NCBI GenBank assembly: GCA_017616015.1
Contig: JAFZYY010000024.1
Span: forward strand, 62,001-126,000
Reading direction: 5' to 3'
Length of the DNA: 64,000 nucleotides
Source of the DNA: Alphaproteobacteria bacterium
Lineage (GTDB): Bacteria > Pseudomonadota > Alphaproteobacteria > CAAGCB01 > CAG-977
Part shown: positions 8,343-17,753 of the stretch, piece after piece
Numbering within the stretch: the first letter of the stretch is position 1
How the letters are laid out: each line of letters opens with the position of its first letter
Position numbers and translations under genes: made by a program
The notes under the pieces: model-generated
The model's database searches: none
What the model saw: only the letters and a program-made list of their open reading frames with translations
Told to the model about the DNA's origin: nothing

Positions 8343-11066
8343 ATGAATATAGATAAATTTACGGAAAGAAGTCAGGGCTTTATACAATCAGCCAGAGGCG
8401 TCGCGGAACGCAATGACAATCAATTTTTAACGCCCGAACATTTATTAAAGGTATTGTTGGACGATAACGAAGGCTTGTGCGCCGGACTGATCAAAAATGC
8501 CGGCGGCGATCCGAAAAAAGCCAAAAAAGACGTTGCCGCCGCGATTGACAAGTTGCCTAAAGTATCGGGAAACAGCGTTGAATGCTATCCCAATCAGCAA
8601 TTCGGAAAAGTCATGTCGCAAGCCGAAGAAATTTCGGAAAAAGCCGGCGACGAATACGTCACGGTGGAACGTATGTTGCTGGCGATGCTGATTGTGCCGG
8701 ATACGGAAGTTCACCGCATTCTGACCGATTGCGGTTTAACGGCCATGACTTTGAACAAAGCGATTGAAGATTTGCGTCAGGGACGAAAGGCGACGACCGC
8801 TAATGCCGAAGGCAAGTACAAGGCTTTGAAAAAATATACTTTGGACTATACGGCGCGGGCGCAGGAAGGCAAGCTTGACCCCGTGATCGGCCGTGACGAG
8901 GAAATCCGCCGCGCGATACAGGTTTTATCCCGCAGAACGAAAAACAATCCCGTTCTGATCGGCGAACCCGGCGTCGGCAAAACCGCCGTCGTCGAAGGAT
9001 TGGCTCTGCACATCGTCAACGGCGATGTACCCGAAAGCCTGAAAAACAAAAGGCTTCTGGCTCTTGATATGGGAGCTTTGATTGCCGGAGCCAAGTTCAG
9101 AGGCGAATTTGAAGAGCGTTTGAAATCCGTTCTGGAAGAGATCGAAGCCGCCGAAGGTCAGATTATTTTGTTTATTGATGAAATGCACACGATCGTCGGC
9201 GCCGGAGCTTCGGAAGGTTCAATGGACGCCTCCAATCTGCTCAAGCCCGCTTTGGCGCGTGGCGAAATGCACTGTGTCGGCGCGACGACTTTGGACGAAT
9301 ACCGCAAGTATGTCGAGAAAGACGCGGCGTTGGCGCGGCGTTTCCAGCCGGTCTTTGTCAACGAACCGACGGTTGAAGATACGATTTCCATTTTGCGCGG
9401 CATTAAGGAAAAATACGAACTGCATCACGGCGTCAAAATTTCCGACAGTGCGCTCGTTTCGGCGGCGACTTTATCCAACCGCTATATTTCCGACCGTTTC
9501 CTGCCGGATAAAGCGATCGACCTGATGGACGAGGCTGCCTCCCGTCTGCGTATGGAAGTCGATTCCAAACCCGAAGCTCTGGACGAAATGGACCGTAAGC
9601 TGATTCAGCTGAAAATCGAACGGGAAGCCTTGAAAAAAGAAACGGACGATGCTTCCGTCGAACGTCTGGAAAAATTGGAAAAGGATATTCATGAGCTGGA
9701 AGCGGATTCCGCGCAAAAAACGGCGGAATGGCTGTCCAGCAAAAACGCGTTGTCGAACGCTTCCAAATTGCGCGAACAGCTGGACGCCGCCCGTATCGAA
9801 GTCGATCGGGCTTTGCGCGAAGGACAGTACGAACGCGCCGGCGAATTGCGTTATAAACAGATTCCGGAATTGGAAAATCGTTTGAAACAGGCGGAAGCCG
9901 TCGCGGCATCAGCGCAGGTATCGGCCAGCAAAAACGTGACGACGGAAATGATTGCTTCCGTCGTGTCGCGCTGGACGGGGATTCCTGTGGATAAAATGCT
10001 GACGGGCGAACGCGAAAAGCTTTTGAATATGGAAAGTCATATTCAGGCGCGTCTGATCGGTCAGGACGAAGCGGTTAAAGCGGTGGCAAACGCCGTTCGC
10101 CGTTCCCGGTCGGGGCTACAGGATCCGAACAGACCGATGGGGTCGTTTTTGTTTCTGGGGCCGACGGGCGTCGGGAAAACGGAGTTGGCGCGGGCGTTGG
10201 CGGCCTTTTTGTTTGACGACGAACGGGCTTTGTTGCGTATCGATATGTCCGAATATATGGAAAAGCACGCCGTGGCGCGTTTGTTGGGCGCTCCTCCGGG
10301 CTATGTCGGTTACGAAGAAGGCGGCGTTCTGACCGAAGCCGTCCGCCGTCGGCCGTACCAGGTCATTTTGTTCGACGAAGTGGAAAAAGCCCACCCCGAC
10401 GTGTTCAATATTCTGTTGCAGGTTTTGGACGACGGCCGTTTGACGGACGGGCAGGGACATACGGTCGATTTCAGAAACACTTTGATTATTCTGACATCGA
10501 ATTTGGGCGCGCAGATATTGGCGGAACAGCCTGACGGACAGGAAATCGAAACCGTTCGTCCTCAAGTCATGGAAATTGTCAAAGCTGCTTTTAAGCCTGA
10601 ATTTCTGAACCGTTTGGACGAGATTTTGCTGTTCAGACGCTTAAGCCGTTTGGATATGAACGGCATTGTTCAAATTCAGCTGGCGCGGTTGGATAACCGT
10701 TTGTCGGAACATCACATCAAACTGGATTTGGACGAGCAGGCTTTAAACTGGTTGGCGGACACCGGATACGAGCCGATGTACGGCGCCAGACCGTTAAAGC
10801 GTTTAATCCAGCGCGAATTGGAAAATCAGTTGGCTTTGGCAATTTTGGACGGGCAGGTCAAAGACAATTCCGTTGTTAAAATCCGTGTGGTTGACGACGC
10901 TTTGAAAATCGTGGGATCATCGGAAACAGTAAACGGGCAGGAAGTGCAGGACGCCGAATTTGAAGAAGCCGCGCCGCCGCCTGTTAAAGTCAAAAAACTG
11001 ATTAAGCGTCCCGTCGTGAAACAGCCGGGAAATCCCTCGTTGCCGAAACCGGATATGCCGCAATAA
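8343..11066 (+). CDS. clpB: ATP-dependent disaggregase ClpB
   Basis: Hsp100 chaperone that works with DnaK to resolve aggregates in the cytoplasm. Order of parts in 907 residues: Clp N-domain; AAA-1 with Walker [10 protein letters not shown] from G207 and [12 protein letters not shown]; the ClpB middle coiled coil (about 400-530, rich in Glu/Lys/Leu); AAA-2 with Walker [10 protein letters not shown] from G606 and [11 protein letters not shown]; and the D2 small domain ([11 protein letters not shown]). The C-terminus carries an extra tail of about 45 residues after residue 860, ending in a Pro/Lys/Val-rich stretch ([13 protein letters not shown]) beyond the usual ClpB end. The start has AGAGGCGTAAA upstream and an RpoH-type promoter. 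Confidence 0.97.
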   Translation: MNIDKFTERSQGFIQSARGVAERNDNQFLTPEHLLKVLLDDNEGLCAGLIKNAGGDPKKAKKDVAAAIDKLPKVSGNSVECYPNQQFGKVMSQAEEISEKAGDEYVTVERMLLAMLIVPDTEVHRILTDCGLTAMTLNKAIEDLRQGRKATTANAEGKYKALKKYTLDYTARAQEGKLDPVIGRDEEIRRAIQVLSRRTKNNPVLIGEPGVGKTAVVEGLALHIVNGDVPESLKNKRLLALDMGALIAGAKFRGEFEERLKSVLEEIEAAEGQIILFIDEMHTIVGAGASEGSMDASNLLKPALARGEMHCVGATTLDEYRKYVEKDAALARRFQPVFVNEPTVEDTISILRGIKEKYELHHGVKISDSALVSAATLSNRYISDRFLPDKAIDLMDEAASRLRMEVDSKPEALDEMDRKLIQLKIEREALKKETDDASVERLEKLEKDIHELEADSAQKTAEWLSSKNALSNASKLREQLDAARIEVDRALREGQYERAGELRYKQIPELENRLKQAEAVAASAQVSASKNVTTEMIASVVSRWTGIPVDKMLTGEREKLLNMESHIQARLIGQDEAVKAVANAVRRSRSGLQDPNRPMGSFLFLGPTGVGKTELARALAAFLFDDERALLRIDMSEYMEKHAVARLLGAPPGYVGYEEGGVLTEAVRRRPYQVILFDEVEKAHPDVFNILLQVLDDGRLTDGQGHTVDFRNTLIILTSNLGAQILAEQPDGQEIETVRPQVMEIVKAAFKPEFLNRLDEILLFRRLSRLDMNGIVQIQLARLDNRLSEHHIKLDLDEQALNWLADTGYEPMYGARPLKRLIQRELENQLALAILDGQVKDNSVVKIRVVDDALKIVGSSETVNGQEVQDAEFEEAAPPPVKVKKLIKRPVVKQPGNPSLPKPDMPQ

Positions 11067-11078
11067 AAAGATTTTTAT

Positions 11079-11113
11079 TAAAACGGGCGAAGATTATTCT
11101 TTGCCCGTTTTTT
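11079..11113. terminator. Bidirectional terminator, clpB / lipoprotein
   Basis: A near-perfect stem AAAACGGGC...GCCCGTTTT with T-rich flanks on both strands lies between two convergent genes. It includes the stop codon of the minus-strand lipoprotein gene in its loop region. Confidence 0.75.
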
Positions 11114-12347
11114 GTTTCAGTTCTTTTATGTCTTCGTTGGAAAAGCGCATACCGGTCAACAGGCATGTTTCAATCAGGTTGATATTTGTGCGCGGCATGT
11201 GCATGCCGAATATGGAAGCGCCCGCGAAACGTTTGAAATCCTGAGAGTGAAGCGTTCTTCCCGGGCCTAGAGCAATCCATGCCTGATTGGGCAAAATCGT
11301 GTATTTCAGCGAACTGTAATACTCTAACTGACTGCGTCCCAGAGCTGTTTGCTCGATTCTGGTGTAGTCTCCCGATTTGCCGGTTAAAACAAACGAAGCT
11401 TCCACCAAACCTAAAGACAGAGAACAGCTGTTGATGGTTGTATCGTGCTGCGCATACATATTTTCCAGTATTTTTGTTGTTTGTCTGGCGACGAAATTGG
11501 CAAAAGACAGTTGCTGAGTTGTTTGAAACCGCTGGTTGGCGGCTATCATATCCCATGTATAATCTTCAACGTTTTTCATATAACGGGGCGAATTTAAGAA
11601 ATACGCGTCAATTTGAGGCAGAATTTGATTAATTTCTTTGTCGGACAGATCTATTTGCGTGTACACGGCGAAAGCCTGCCAGATATACGGCATGAACGGA
11701 TTTTGCTGGATCGGTGTTTTTAAAGCTTGTCGGGCGTGATATAGCAAGGCTGTTTTCCACTGTTCCCGAGCTTCGGTAAAAGTTGTGTCGCTGGTAAAGC
11801 TCCAGTATGAAATTTCCGTGATGAAAGCAAAGGCGGTCGCGGCGATTTCGGCTTCCAGCCGCTGAATTTTATGAGCGGACGAGTTTTTTTGCCTTTCCGG
11901 TGAGGAGAGGCCGTTTTTGTTGTAATAAAAAGATACTAATTTTCCCGGCATACTGTTATGTACAACGGACGCCGCCGCATAGCCCCGTAAGGCTTTGGTC
12001 GCAGAAGATAAAACAATGGCGGCCAACTGCGAATCAATATTATTACGTACTAAAAAAGTGTAGTACTGCATCAATGTATAGCCGGCTCGCGTCTGGTGAA
12101 TGACGTTGTCCCAATGGGTATAATTGCCCGTGATGAAGTCGTATTCGTATTTGAAAAAACCGTCCGATTGTTGCTGATTTATCAGAAAGTGTGCGGATAA
12201 AGCCAGATAATCCAATACCTTGTTTGGCTGTTCGACGGGGGCAAGAGCTGTTTTTTCATCAACGTTTGTCTGTTTTTCTTTCAGACAGCCGGACAAAGCC
12301 AAAACAAAACAGCATAAAAAGCAGACGCTTATTTTTCGGATCATCAT
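11094..12347 (-). CDS. Putative lipoprotein, possible alpha/alpha-barrel
   Basis: A 417-residue protein I do not recognise by name. It has a clear lipoprotein signal: positive N-terminus, hydrophobic core, lipobox LSGC with Cys21. The mature part is helical, with regularly spaced aromatic-rich helices. The segment QQQSDGFFKYEYDFITGNYT followed by a helix with HQTRAGYTLMQYY resembles the first hairpin of alpha/alpha-toroid proteins (glycosidase- or epimerase-like folds), so a periplasmic carbohydrate-related role is possible but unproven. I chose the ATG at 12347, preceded by AAAGGAAAACA, over an upstream in-frame ATG at 12401. It is transcribed alone, convergent with clpB. Confidence 0.7.
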   Translation of the reverse strand: MMIRKISVCFLCCFVLALSGCLKEKQTNVDEKTALAPVEQPNKVLDYLALSAHFLINQQQSDGFFKYEYDFITGNYTHWDNVIHQTRAGYTLMQYYTFLVRNNIDSQLAAIVLSSATKALRGYAAASVVHNSMPGKLVSFYYNKNGLSSPERQKNSSAHKIQRLEAEIAATAFAFITEISYWSFTSDTTFTEAREQWKTALLYHARQALKTPIQQNPFMPYIWQAFAVYTQIDLSDKEINQILPQIDAYFLNSPRYMKNVEDYTWDMIAANQRFQTTQQLSFANFVARQTTKILENMYAQHDTTINSCSLSLGLVEASFVLTGKSGDYTRIEQTALGRSQLEYYSSLKYTILPNQAWIALGPGRTLHSQDFKRFAGASIFGMHMPRTNINLIETCLLTGMRFSNEDIKELKQKTGKE

Positions 12348-12491
12348 TGTTTTCCTTTTCTGCAGACCCTTATAGTGTAAAATGGAATAACGCAAAGTCA
12401 AAATGAAAATAATATTTTTGATTATCTCTTGTTAATAAACATGATGTAAGTTAAAAAAATAGATCTGTCTGTTAATCGGAAGAGATCAAAC

Positions 12492-13208
12492 GTGAAAATC
12501 AGGATTTTAAAAAAAATCGGGAAAAGTTCTTTTATCCAGACGATTCTGGGAAAGCTGATCTGTCTTTACGTCCGATTGGTTTACAAAACGTCGCGCTGGA
12601 CGATTGAGGGGCTACGTGACGAATATATCAAAGGCGATCTTTCTTATTTGATCGCTTTTTGGCACGGGCGGAGCATATCCGATATTTTCTTTAAAATGCA
12701 CGAATCTGTGGAAAAAAAAGTTTCCGTTCTGATTTCTTTGCATCGTGACGGACGTATTATGGCGTCGGCGATGGACGGTGTCGGCATCGAAACAATAGAC
12801 GGATCTTCCAAGCGCGGCGGAGCCGTCGCGGCGCTGGATATTATAAAGACATTGAAACAAAAAGCGAATGTCGTCGCGATTGCGCCCGACGGACGCAAGC
12901 CCGGTTATAAAATGACAGACGGTTTGATTTCTTTGGCAAAAAAGTCGCAAAAGCCGATCGTGTTGTCCGCTTTTTCCGTTAAACGGGGGATTTTACTGAA
13001 AACCTGGGACAGATTTCTGGTTCCTTTCCTGTTCAATAAAGGCATCGTTATGCTCAGCGAGCCGATTTATATTCCGGCTGATTTGGATCAGAAAGGCATA
13101 GAAAAGTGGCGGCAAATTTTGGAAGACAGATTGATTGACCTTACGCATGAAGCCGATCAGCGAGTCGGTTTTAAAAGGCGGATTTCTCTGCGCACGGAGG
13201 AAAAATAA
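12492..13208 (+). CDS. DUF374 lysophospholipid acyltransferase (LpxJ-like)
   Basis: A 238-residue DUF374 protein. Family marks are AFWHGRS with H58, the SLHRDGRIMASAMDG block, SSKRGGAVAALD, and IAPDGRKPGYKM. The DUF374 family includes LpxJ, a late lipid A acyltransferase of epsilonproteobacteria, and this copy opens a lipid A/Kdo cluster, so secondary acylation of lipid A is the best guess. Translation likely starts at a GTG behind GGAAGAG. It is followed after one base by waaA. A canonical LpxL/HtrB-type acyltransferase is encoded three genes later, so the cluster holds two unrelated-looking acyltransferases. Confidence 0.85.
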   Translation: MKIRILKKIGKSSFIQTILGKLICLYVRLVYKTSRWTIEGLRDEYIKGDLSYLIAFWHGRSISDIFFKMHESVEKKVSVLISLHRDGRIMASAMDGVGIETIDGSSKRGGAVAALDIIKTLKQKANVVAIAPDGRKPGYKMTDGLISLAKKSQKPIVLSAFSVKRGILLKTWDRFLVPFLFNKGIVMLSEPIYIPADLDQKGIEKWRQILEDRLIDLTHEADQRVGFKRRISLRTEEK

Positions 13209-13209
13209 A

Positions 13210-14481
13210 ATGGATTTGATGTCGGTTTCTTTATATCGCGCGGCAACTTATGTCGGTTATCCGCTGATTGCGGCGTATCTGGCCGTGCGCAAAGCCCACG
13301 GCAAAGAAGATTTGAACCGCTTCGGCGAACGCATGGGGTACGCATCAATGCCCAGACCTGAAGGAAAGTTGGTTTGGTTGCACGGCGCCAGCGTCGGTGA
13401 AACGTTGTCTATGCAGCCGCTGATTCAAAAAATTCAGGAATGTTATCCTTCCGTGCATATTTTGGTGACGTCGGGAACGGTGACTTCGGCGCAGTTAATG
13501 GAAAAAAGACTGTCGGGAAACGCTTTTCATCAATATATTCCTATAGACTGCATGCCGCAGGTAACTCGCTTTGTCGATCATTGGAAACCCGATCTGGCTT
13601 TATGGCTTGAATCCGAATTCTGGCCGAATATCCTTTCCGTTATTTCCGATCGTAAAATTCCTTTGGTGTTGCTTAACGGTCGCGTTTCGGACAAGTCTTT
13701 CGCGCGGTGGAAAAAAATGCCGCGCTTCAGTCGTCAGCTGCAAAGAATGTTCGCAAAATCATTCGGCCAGACGCCGGAAGACGCCGAACGCCTGAAAGAA
13801 ATAGGCGCCGAACATACGGCGTGCTTCGGAAATATCAAATTCGCCGCCGCGCCGTTGCCCGCAGATGAAGACGAGCTTAAACGCATGAAAAAGCAGATCG
13901 GATACAGAGCCTGCTGGACGGCGGGAAGCACGCATGCGGGCGAAGAGGAAATCGTCGTTAATGTTCATAAAGCCGTTAAGGAAAAAATTCCGGATATTTT
14001 GACGATTATTGCGCCGCGCCACCCGAATCGTGCCGACGAGGTCGAGGGAATTCTGAAAAACGCGGGGCTGATGGTCGTCCGCCGTTCGCGCAAGGAAGAG
14101 ATCACAAAAGAAACAGATGTTTATCTGGCGGATACAATCGGGGAAATGGGGCTGTTTTACCGTTTGGGCGACGTTGCTTTTGTCGGCGGGTCAATGGTTC
14201 CGTTCGGCGGTCAGAATATTATTGAACCGGCGCGTTTGGGAAAAGCGGTGCTTTGCGGACAGCACATGATGAACTTCAGGGAAATCGTAGCCCGTGCAAA
14301 AGAAGCGGACGCTTTGTCCGTCGTGGAAAATGAAGCCGAGCTGACTCAGGCGTTGATCAGTTTGCTGACGGATAAAAAATCATTAAGCAAAAAACAAAAG
14401 AACGCGCAGGTTTTTGCTGAAGCCGAATCCAATGTTTTGGATCGTTTGATGCCGGAATTGGACGTTTATTTGAAAGAATAA
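13210..14481 (+). CDS. waaA: Kdo transferase
   Basis: 3-deoxy-D-manno-octulosonic acid transferase (KdtA), which adds Kdo from CMP-Kdo to lipid A precursor at the inner membrane. The 423 residues start with a short membrane-associated helix (SLYRAATYVGYPLIAAYLAV), then WLHGASVGETLS with the catalytic glutamate, the acceptor domain, and the donor-site segments AGSTHAGEEEIV and GGSMVPFGGQNIIEPA. The start at 13210 is set by CGGAGG upstream; the in-frame ATG at 13135 would overlap the previous gene. Next gene lpxK is 14 bases away. Confidence 0.95.
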   Translation: MDLMSVSLYRAATYVGYPLIAAYLAVRKAHGKEDLNRFGERMGYASMPRPEGKLVWLHGASVGETLSMQPLIQKIQECYPSVHILVTSGTVTSAQLMEKRLSGNAFHQYIPIDCMPQVTRFVDHWKPDLALWLESEFWPNILSVISDRKIPLVLLNGRVSDKSFARWKKMPRFSRQLQRMFAKSFGQTPEDAERLKEIGAEHTACFGNIKFAAAPLPADEDELKRMKKQIGYRACWTAGSTHAGEEEIVVNVHKAVKEKIPDILTIIAPRHPNRADEVEGILKNAGLMVVRRSRKEEITKETDVYLADTIGEMGLFYRLGDVAFVGGSMVPFGGQNIIEPARLGKAVLCGQHMMNFREIVARAKEADALSVVENEAELTQALISLLTDKKSLSKKQKNAQVFAEAESNVLDRLMPELDVYLKE

Positions 14482-14495
14482 AAGCAGAGGATAAA

Positions 14496-15482
14496 ATGCC
14501 GTTGAAAGCGCCTGTTTTTTGGCAGAAAAAAAATACTCTTTTAGGGCAGCTGTTGGCTCCTTTAGGGAAATTATACGCTCTGGGCGTACGCTGGCACTTA
14601 AAGAGAACAAAATCGTACGAAGCGAAAATTCCGGTTGTCTGCGTCGGCAATTTGGTTATGGGCGGCGTCGGCAAGACACCGCTGGCCATCTCTATTGCCG
14701 AGTATTTTAAAATGAACGGTAAAAAACCTGTTTTTTTGACGCGCGGTTACGGCGGCGGGTTAAGCAATATTCTGGTTGATCCCGACAAGCATACGGCTCG
14801 GCAGACGGGCGACGAAGCTTTGATTTTAGCCAGAGTCGCGCCGACAATCGTTGACGCGAACAGAGCCAGAGGCGCTAAAAAAGCGGAAATGCTGGGGGCG
14901 GACGTGATCGTTATGGACGACGGTTTTCAAAATTCCCAGTTGGTTAAAACGTTGTCTTTGGTCGTCTTTGACGGGCATTACGGTTGCGGGAACGGAAAAG
15001 TCTTTCCGGCCGGGCCCTTGCGCGAACCGTTGGAAGACGGATTAAACCGCGCCAATGCTTTTATCGTCGTGGGGAAAGATCAAACCGGCGTTCAGGAACG
15101 GGTGGAAAAGCGCTATCGGGAAATGCCTTTTATCGCTATGCATATCGAGCAGGACGTTTCAAAAATCGCTCGGTTGTCCGGACAGAAAGTTTTTGCGTTC
15201 GCCGGTATCGGCTATCCCGATAAATTTTTTAATATGCTGAAAGAATACGGCTGTGATGTTGTTCAAACGCGGTCTTTTCCGGATCATTATCCGTATGAAG
15301 ACAACGATATGATGGAAATGATCTCTCAGGCGGAAGAAGCAAACGCCGTTCTGGTGACGACGGCAAAAGACAACGTGAGGATCCCTTCGCGCTTTCAGCC
15401 GTATGTGCATGTTGTCGAAGCTTATATGGTTTGGGATACGCCGGACATTATGTGTGCCCTTTTAGCCGCTCTGCATAAATAG
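14496..15482 (+). CDS. lpxK: Tetraacyldisaccharide 4'-kinase
   Basis: LpxK phosphorylates the 4' position of the lipid A disaccharide at the cytoplasmic face of the inner membrane. The 328-residue protein has an N-terminal membrane-associated helix, the P-loop MGGVGKT at 55-61, TRGYGGG, MDDGFQN, and VFPAGPLREPL. It is in the middle of the waaA-lpxK-acyltransferase run with gaps of 14 and 11 bases. The product is complete and normal in length. Confidence 0.95.
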   Translation: MPLKAPVFWQKKNTLLGQLLAPLGKLYALGVRWHLKRTKSYEAKIPVVCVGNLVMGGVGKTPLAISIAEYFKMNGKKPVFLTRGYGGGLSNILVDPDKHTARQTGDEALILARVAPTIVDANRARGAKKAEMLGADVIVMDDGFQNSQLVKTLSLVVFDGHYGCGNGKVFPAGPLREPLEDGLNRANAFIVVGKDQTGVQERVEKRYREMPFIAMHIEQDVSKIARLSGQKVFAFAGIGYPDKFFNMLKEYGCDVVQTRSFPDHYPYEDNDMMEMISQAEEANAVLVTTAKDNVRIPSRFQPYVHVVEAYMVWDTPDIMCALLAALHK

Positions 15483-15493
15483 CGAATGAAAAA

Positions 15494-16528
15494 ATGACTA
15501 AGAAAAAAAGAAGTTTAAGATGGCATATTAAAAGGAAATTTTATTTATGCACCCGCTATCCGCTGGAATTGATCGGGACGATTTTCTTTTGCTTTGTTTT
15601 TCGCTTGCTACCGTTGGATTGGGCTTCGGCCGTCGGAGGATTTATCGGACGCCATATCGGGCCGCGTTTGAAAGTTTCCTGGGTGGCGCGCTATAACCTG
15701 ATGAAAGCGTTTCCTGAAAAAACGCCGGCCGAAATCGATCAAATCGTTGTCGCTATGTGGGATAATCTGGTGCGCACGTTTGTGGAATATCCGCATTTGC
15801 GTTATCTGTGCGCGCACTATGACGACAGGATAGAATATGTCGGTTTCGAAGGCATTGAAGCCGTACGCGACGACGGCAGAGCGGGAATTCTGTTTTCGGC
15901 GCATATCGGCAACTGGGAAATTTCTTCCGTCGCCGGCGTCAAAGCGGGAATGCCGCTGCATCGGATTTATCGGTCGGCGAACAATCCTTATGTGGAATGG
16001 CTGTTCCGTTACTTCCGTCAAAAGATTGCCGGCGTTTTGGTGCCCAAAGGCATGAGCGGTTTTCGTCAGATTGTTGATCTGATGCGCAAAAACGGTCATT
16101 TCGCGTTGCTGATCGACCAAAAAATGAACGAAGGGATAGAAGTTGATTTTTTCGGCTATCCGGTCATGACGACGCCGTCCGTGGCTTCTTTGGTCTTAAA
16201 ACACGATTATCCGGCCGTACCGGTTCGTTCTCAGCGGTTGAAAGGGGCTCATTATCGTCTGACGGTTGAACAGCCGCTTCAAATTGAAAAAACGGGAAAT
16301 ACCGAAGAAGACACACGCCGCTTTATGGAAAAAGCCAATCATGTTCTGGAAAAATGGATTCGCGACGATCCGTCTCAATGGCTTTGGGTGCATAAGCGAT
16401 GGGAAGATTCCAAAACGATGTGGAAAGAGCTGTATCGCGAACGTCGCTTGTGGAAAAAGGGGATTAAACCTGAAGCCGTTTTTAATGCCGCAATTCAGGG
16501 GCGGCGCAATTATGTGACAAAAGTATAA
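15494..16528 (+). CDS. LpxL/HtrB-family lipid A acyltransferase
   Basis: A 344-residue inner-membrane acyltransferase of the lauroyl/myristoyl (HtrB/LpxL/LpxM) family, which adds secondary acyl chains to Kdo-lipid A. One N-terminal membrane segment (LIGTIFFCFVFRLLPL) is followed by the catalytic HX4E motif H137-E142 (SAHIGNWEIS), the DQKMNEG segment, and the C-terminal QWLWVHKRW motif. It is the last gene of the lipid A cluster. Which chain and position it uses cannot be read from the sequence. Confidence 0.9.
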   Translation: MTKKKRSLRWHIKRKFYLCTRYPLELIGTIFFCFVFRLLPLDWASAVGGFIGRHIGPRLKVSWVARYNLMKAFPEKTPAEIDQIVVAMWDNLVRTFVEYPHLRYLCAHYDDRIEYVGFEGIEAVRDDGRAGILFSAHIGNWEISSVAGVKAGMPLHRIYRSANNPYVEWLFRYFRQKIAGVLVPKGMSGFRQIVDLMRKNGHFALLIDQKMNEGIEVDFFGYPVMTTPSVASLVLKHDYPAVPVRSQRLKGAHYRLTVEQPLQIEKTGNTEEDTRRFMEKANHVLEKWIRDDPSQWLWVHKRWEDSKTMWKELYRERRLWKKGIKPEAVFNAAIQGRRNYVTKV

Positions 16529-16536
16529 AAAAGTCT

Positions 16537-16567
16537 TTGACCTGACGGCGCTGTTAGTGGTTAAAAT
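16537..16567 (+). promoter_or_regulatory. Possible sigma-70 promoter of xseB operon
   Basis: TTGACC at 16537-16542 and TAAAAT at 16562-16567 with a 19-base spacer, 36 bases before the xseB start. The spacer is slightly long, so this is a moderate call. Confidence 0.45.
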
Positions 16568-16603
16568 TAGAAAAGAGTTTTCTTTAACCGCGAAGGAACA
16601 AAA

Positions 16604-16870
16604 ATGGCCGAAGAACAAATCGCGCAGGCAATCGAAAAAATGAGCTATGAAGAAGCGTTAACCGCTTTGGAAGAAATCGTTCGTCAGATGGAAGCCGGAA
16701 AGGTCAAATTGGACGAAGCGATTGATTTTTACGAACGCGGCATGTTACTTCGCCGCCATTGCGAAAAAAAACTTTCCGACGCGCGGTCAAGGATTGATCA
16801 GATCACGACCTCTTTAAACGCACAGGCCGTGGGCTTCACCCCCGTTGTCATGGAGAATAACGATGTCTAA
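16604..16870 (+). CDS. xseB: Exodeoxyribonuclease VII small subunit
   Basis: XseB partners XseA in the single-strand exonuclease ExoVII. The 88 residues contain the signature SYEEALTALEEIVRQMEAGK and LDEAIDFYERGMLLRRHCE, a helical hairpin. It is the first gene of xseB-ispA-dxs-tlyA, an order common in proteobacteria. Its last 8 bases overlap the start of ispA. XseA is not in the window. Confidence 0.93.
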   Translation: MAEEQIAQAIEKMSYEEALTALEEIVRQMEAGKVKLDEAIDFYERGMLLRRHCEKKLSDARSRIDQITTSLNAQAVGFTPVVMENNDV

Positions 16871-17753
16871 TTTAACCTCTGCTATTAAAGAAACTTCTGC
16901 CGAAGTCAGAGCCGAACTGGATCGCCTTTTGCCCGTTCCGAATACGCCTGAACGCCGCGTCGTCGAAGCGATGCGCTATTCCGTATTGGCCGGCGGCAAA
17001 TGTTTGCGGCCTTTTTTGGTTTTGCAGTGCGCTCAGTTGTTTGGTGTTGAAAAAGACAGGGCTTTGCGTGTGGCGGTTGCGCTGGAAATGGTGCATTGTT
17101 ATTCGCTGATTCATGACGATTTGCCGGCAATGGACAACGATGATATGCGCCGCGGTCAGCCTACTTGCCACAAACAGTACGATGAAGCGACGGCCATTCT
17201 GGCCGGCGACGGACTGCTGACCAGAGCTTTCGGCGTGATCGCCGCGGACGATTGTTTGTTTGAACCGGCTGTTCGTTGCCAGTTGATAGCCGAATTATCC
17301 AAAGCAGCGGGTATGAACGGCATGATTGGCGGGCAAATGTTGGATATTTTGGCGGAAAACGAAGACGATATGGATATGCCGGGGATTATTCGCCTGCAAC
17401 AGATGAAGACGGGGCGTCTGTTTTCTTTCGCATGCGAAGCCGGCGCCATTATGGGAAAAGCATCGTACGAGGAACGGCAGGTTTTAAAGGATTATGCGCG
17501 CGATATCGGATTGGCTTTCCAGATTGCGGACGATATTCTGGACGTGGAAGGCGATGCGGATTCCATGGGAAAGGCTGTGCGTAAGGATTTAGACGCGCAT
17601 AAGGCCACTTTCATTTCTTTGCTTGGACTGGAAAAAGCTAAAGAACAGGCAGACGCTTTGTCCTATCAGGCGGTGGCGTCGTTGGAATGCTTCGACGAAA
17701 AAGCCGATTATTTGCGTGACTTGGCTCGTTTCATTGTGGAACGCCGTTCATGA
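16863..17753 (+). CDS. ispA: Farnesyl diphosphate synthase
   Basis: Short-chain trans-prenyl transferase making FPP (C15) from DMAPP and IPP, for undecaprenyl phosphate and quinones. The 296-residue protein has the first aspartate-rich motif DDLPAMD at 85-91 (DDx4D) and the second DDILD at 223-227. I chose the ATG at 16863, preceded by GGAG, which overlaps xseB; an upstream in-frame start at 16845 would overlap more. Its stop overlaps dxs by ATGA. Chain length is inferred from the family and operon, so GPP or GGPP synthesis is not excluded. Confidence 0.93.
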   Translation: MSNLTSAIKETSAEVRAELDRLLPVPNTPERRVVEAMRYSVLAGGKCLRPFLVLQCAQLFGVEKDRALRVAVALEMVHCYSLIHDDLPAMDNDDMRRGQPTCHKQYDEATAILAGDGLLTRAFGVIAADDCLFEPAVRCQLIAELSKAAGMNGMIGGQMLDILAENEDDMDMPGIIRLQQMKTGRLFSFACEAGAIMGKASYEERQVLKDYARDIGLAFQIADDILDVEGDADSMGKAVRKDLDAHKATFISLLGLEKAKEQADALSYQAVASLECFDEKADYLRDLARFIVERRS

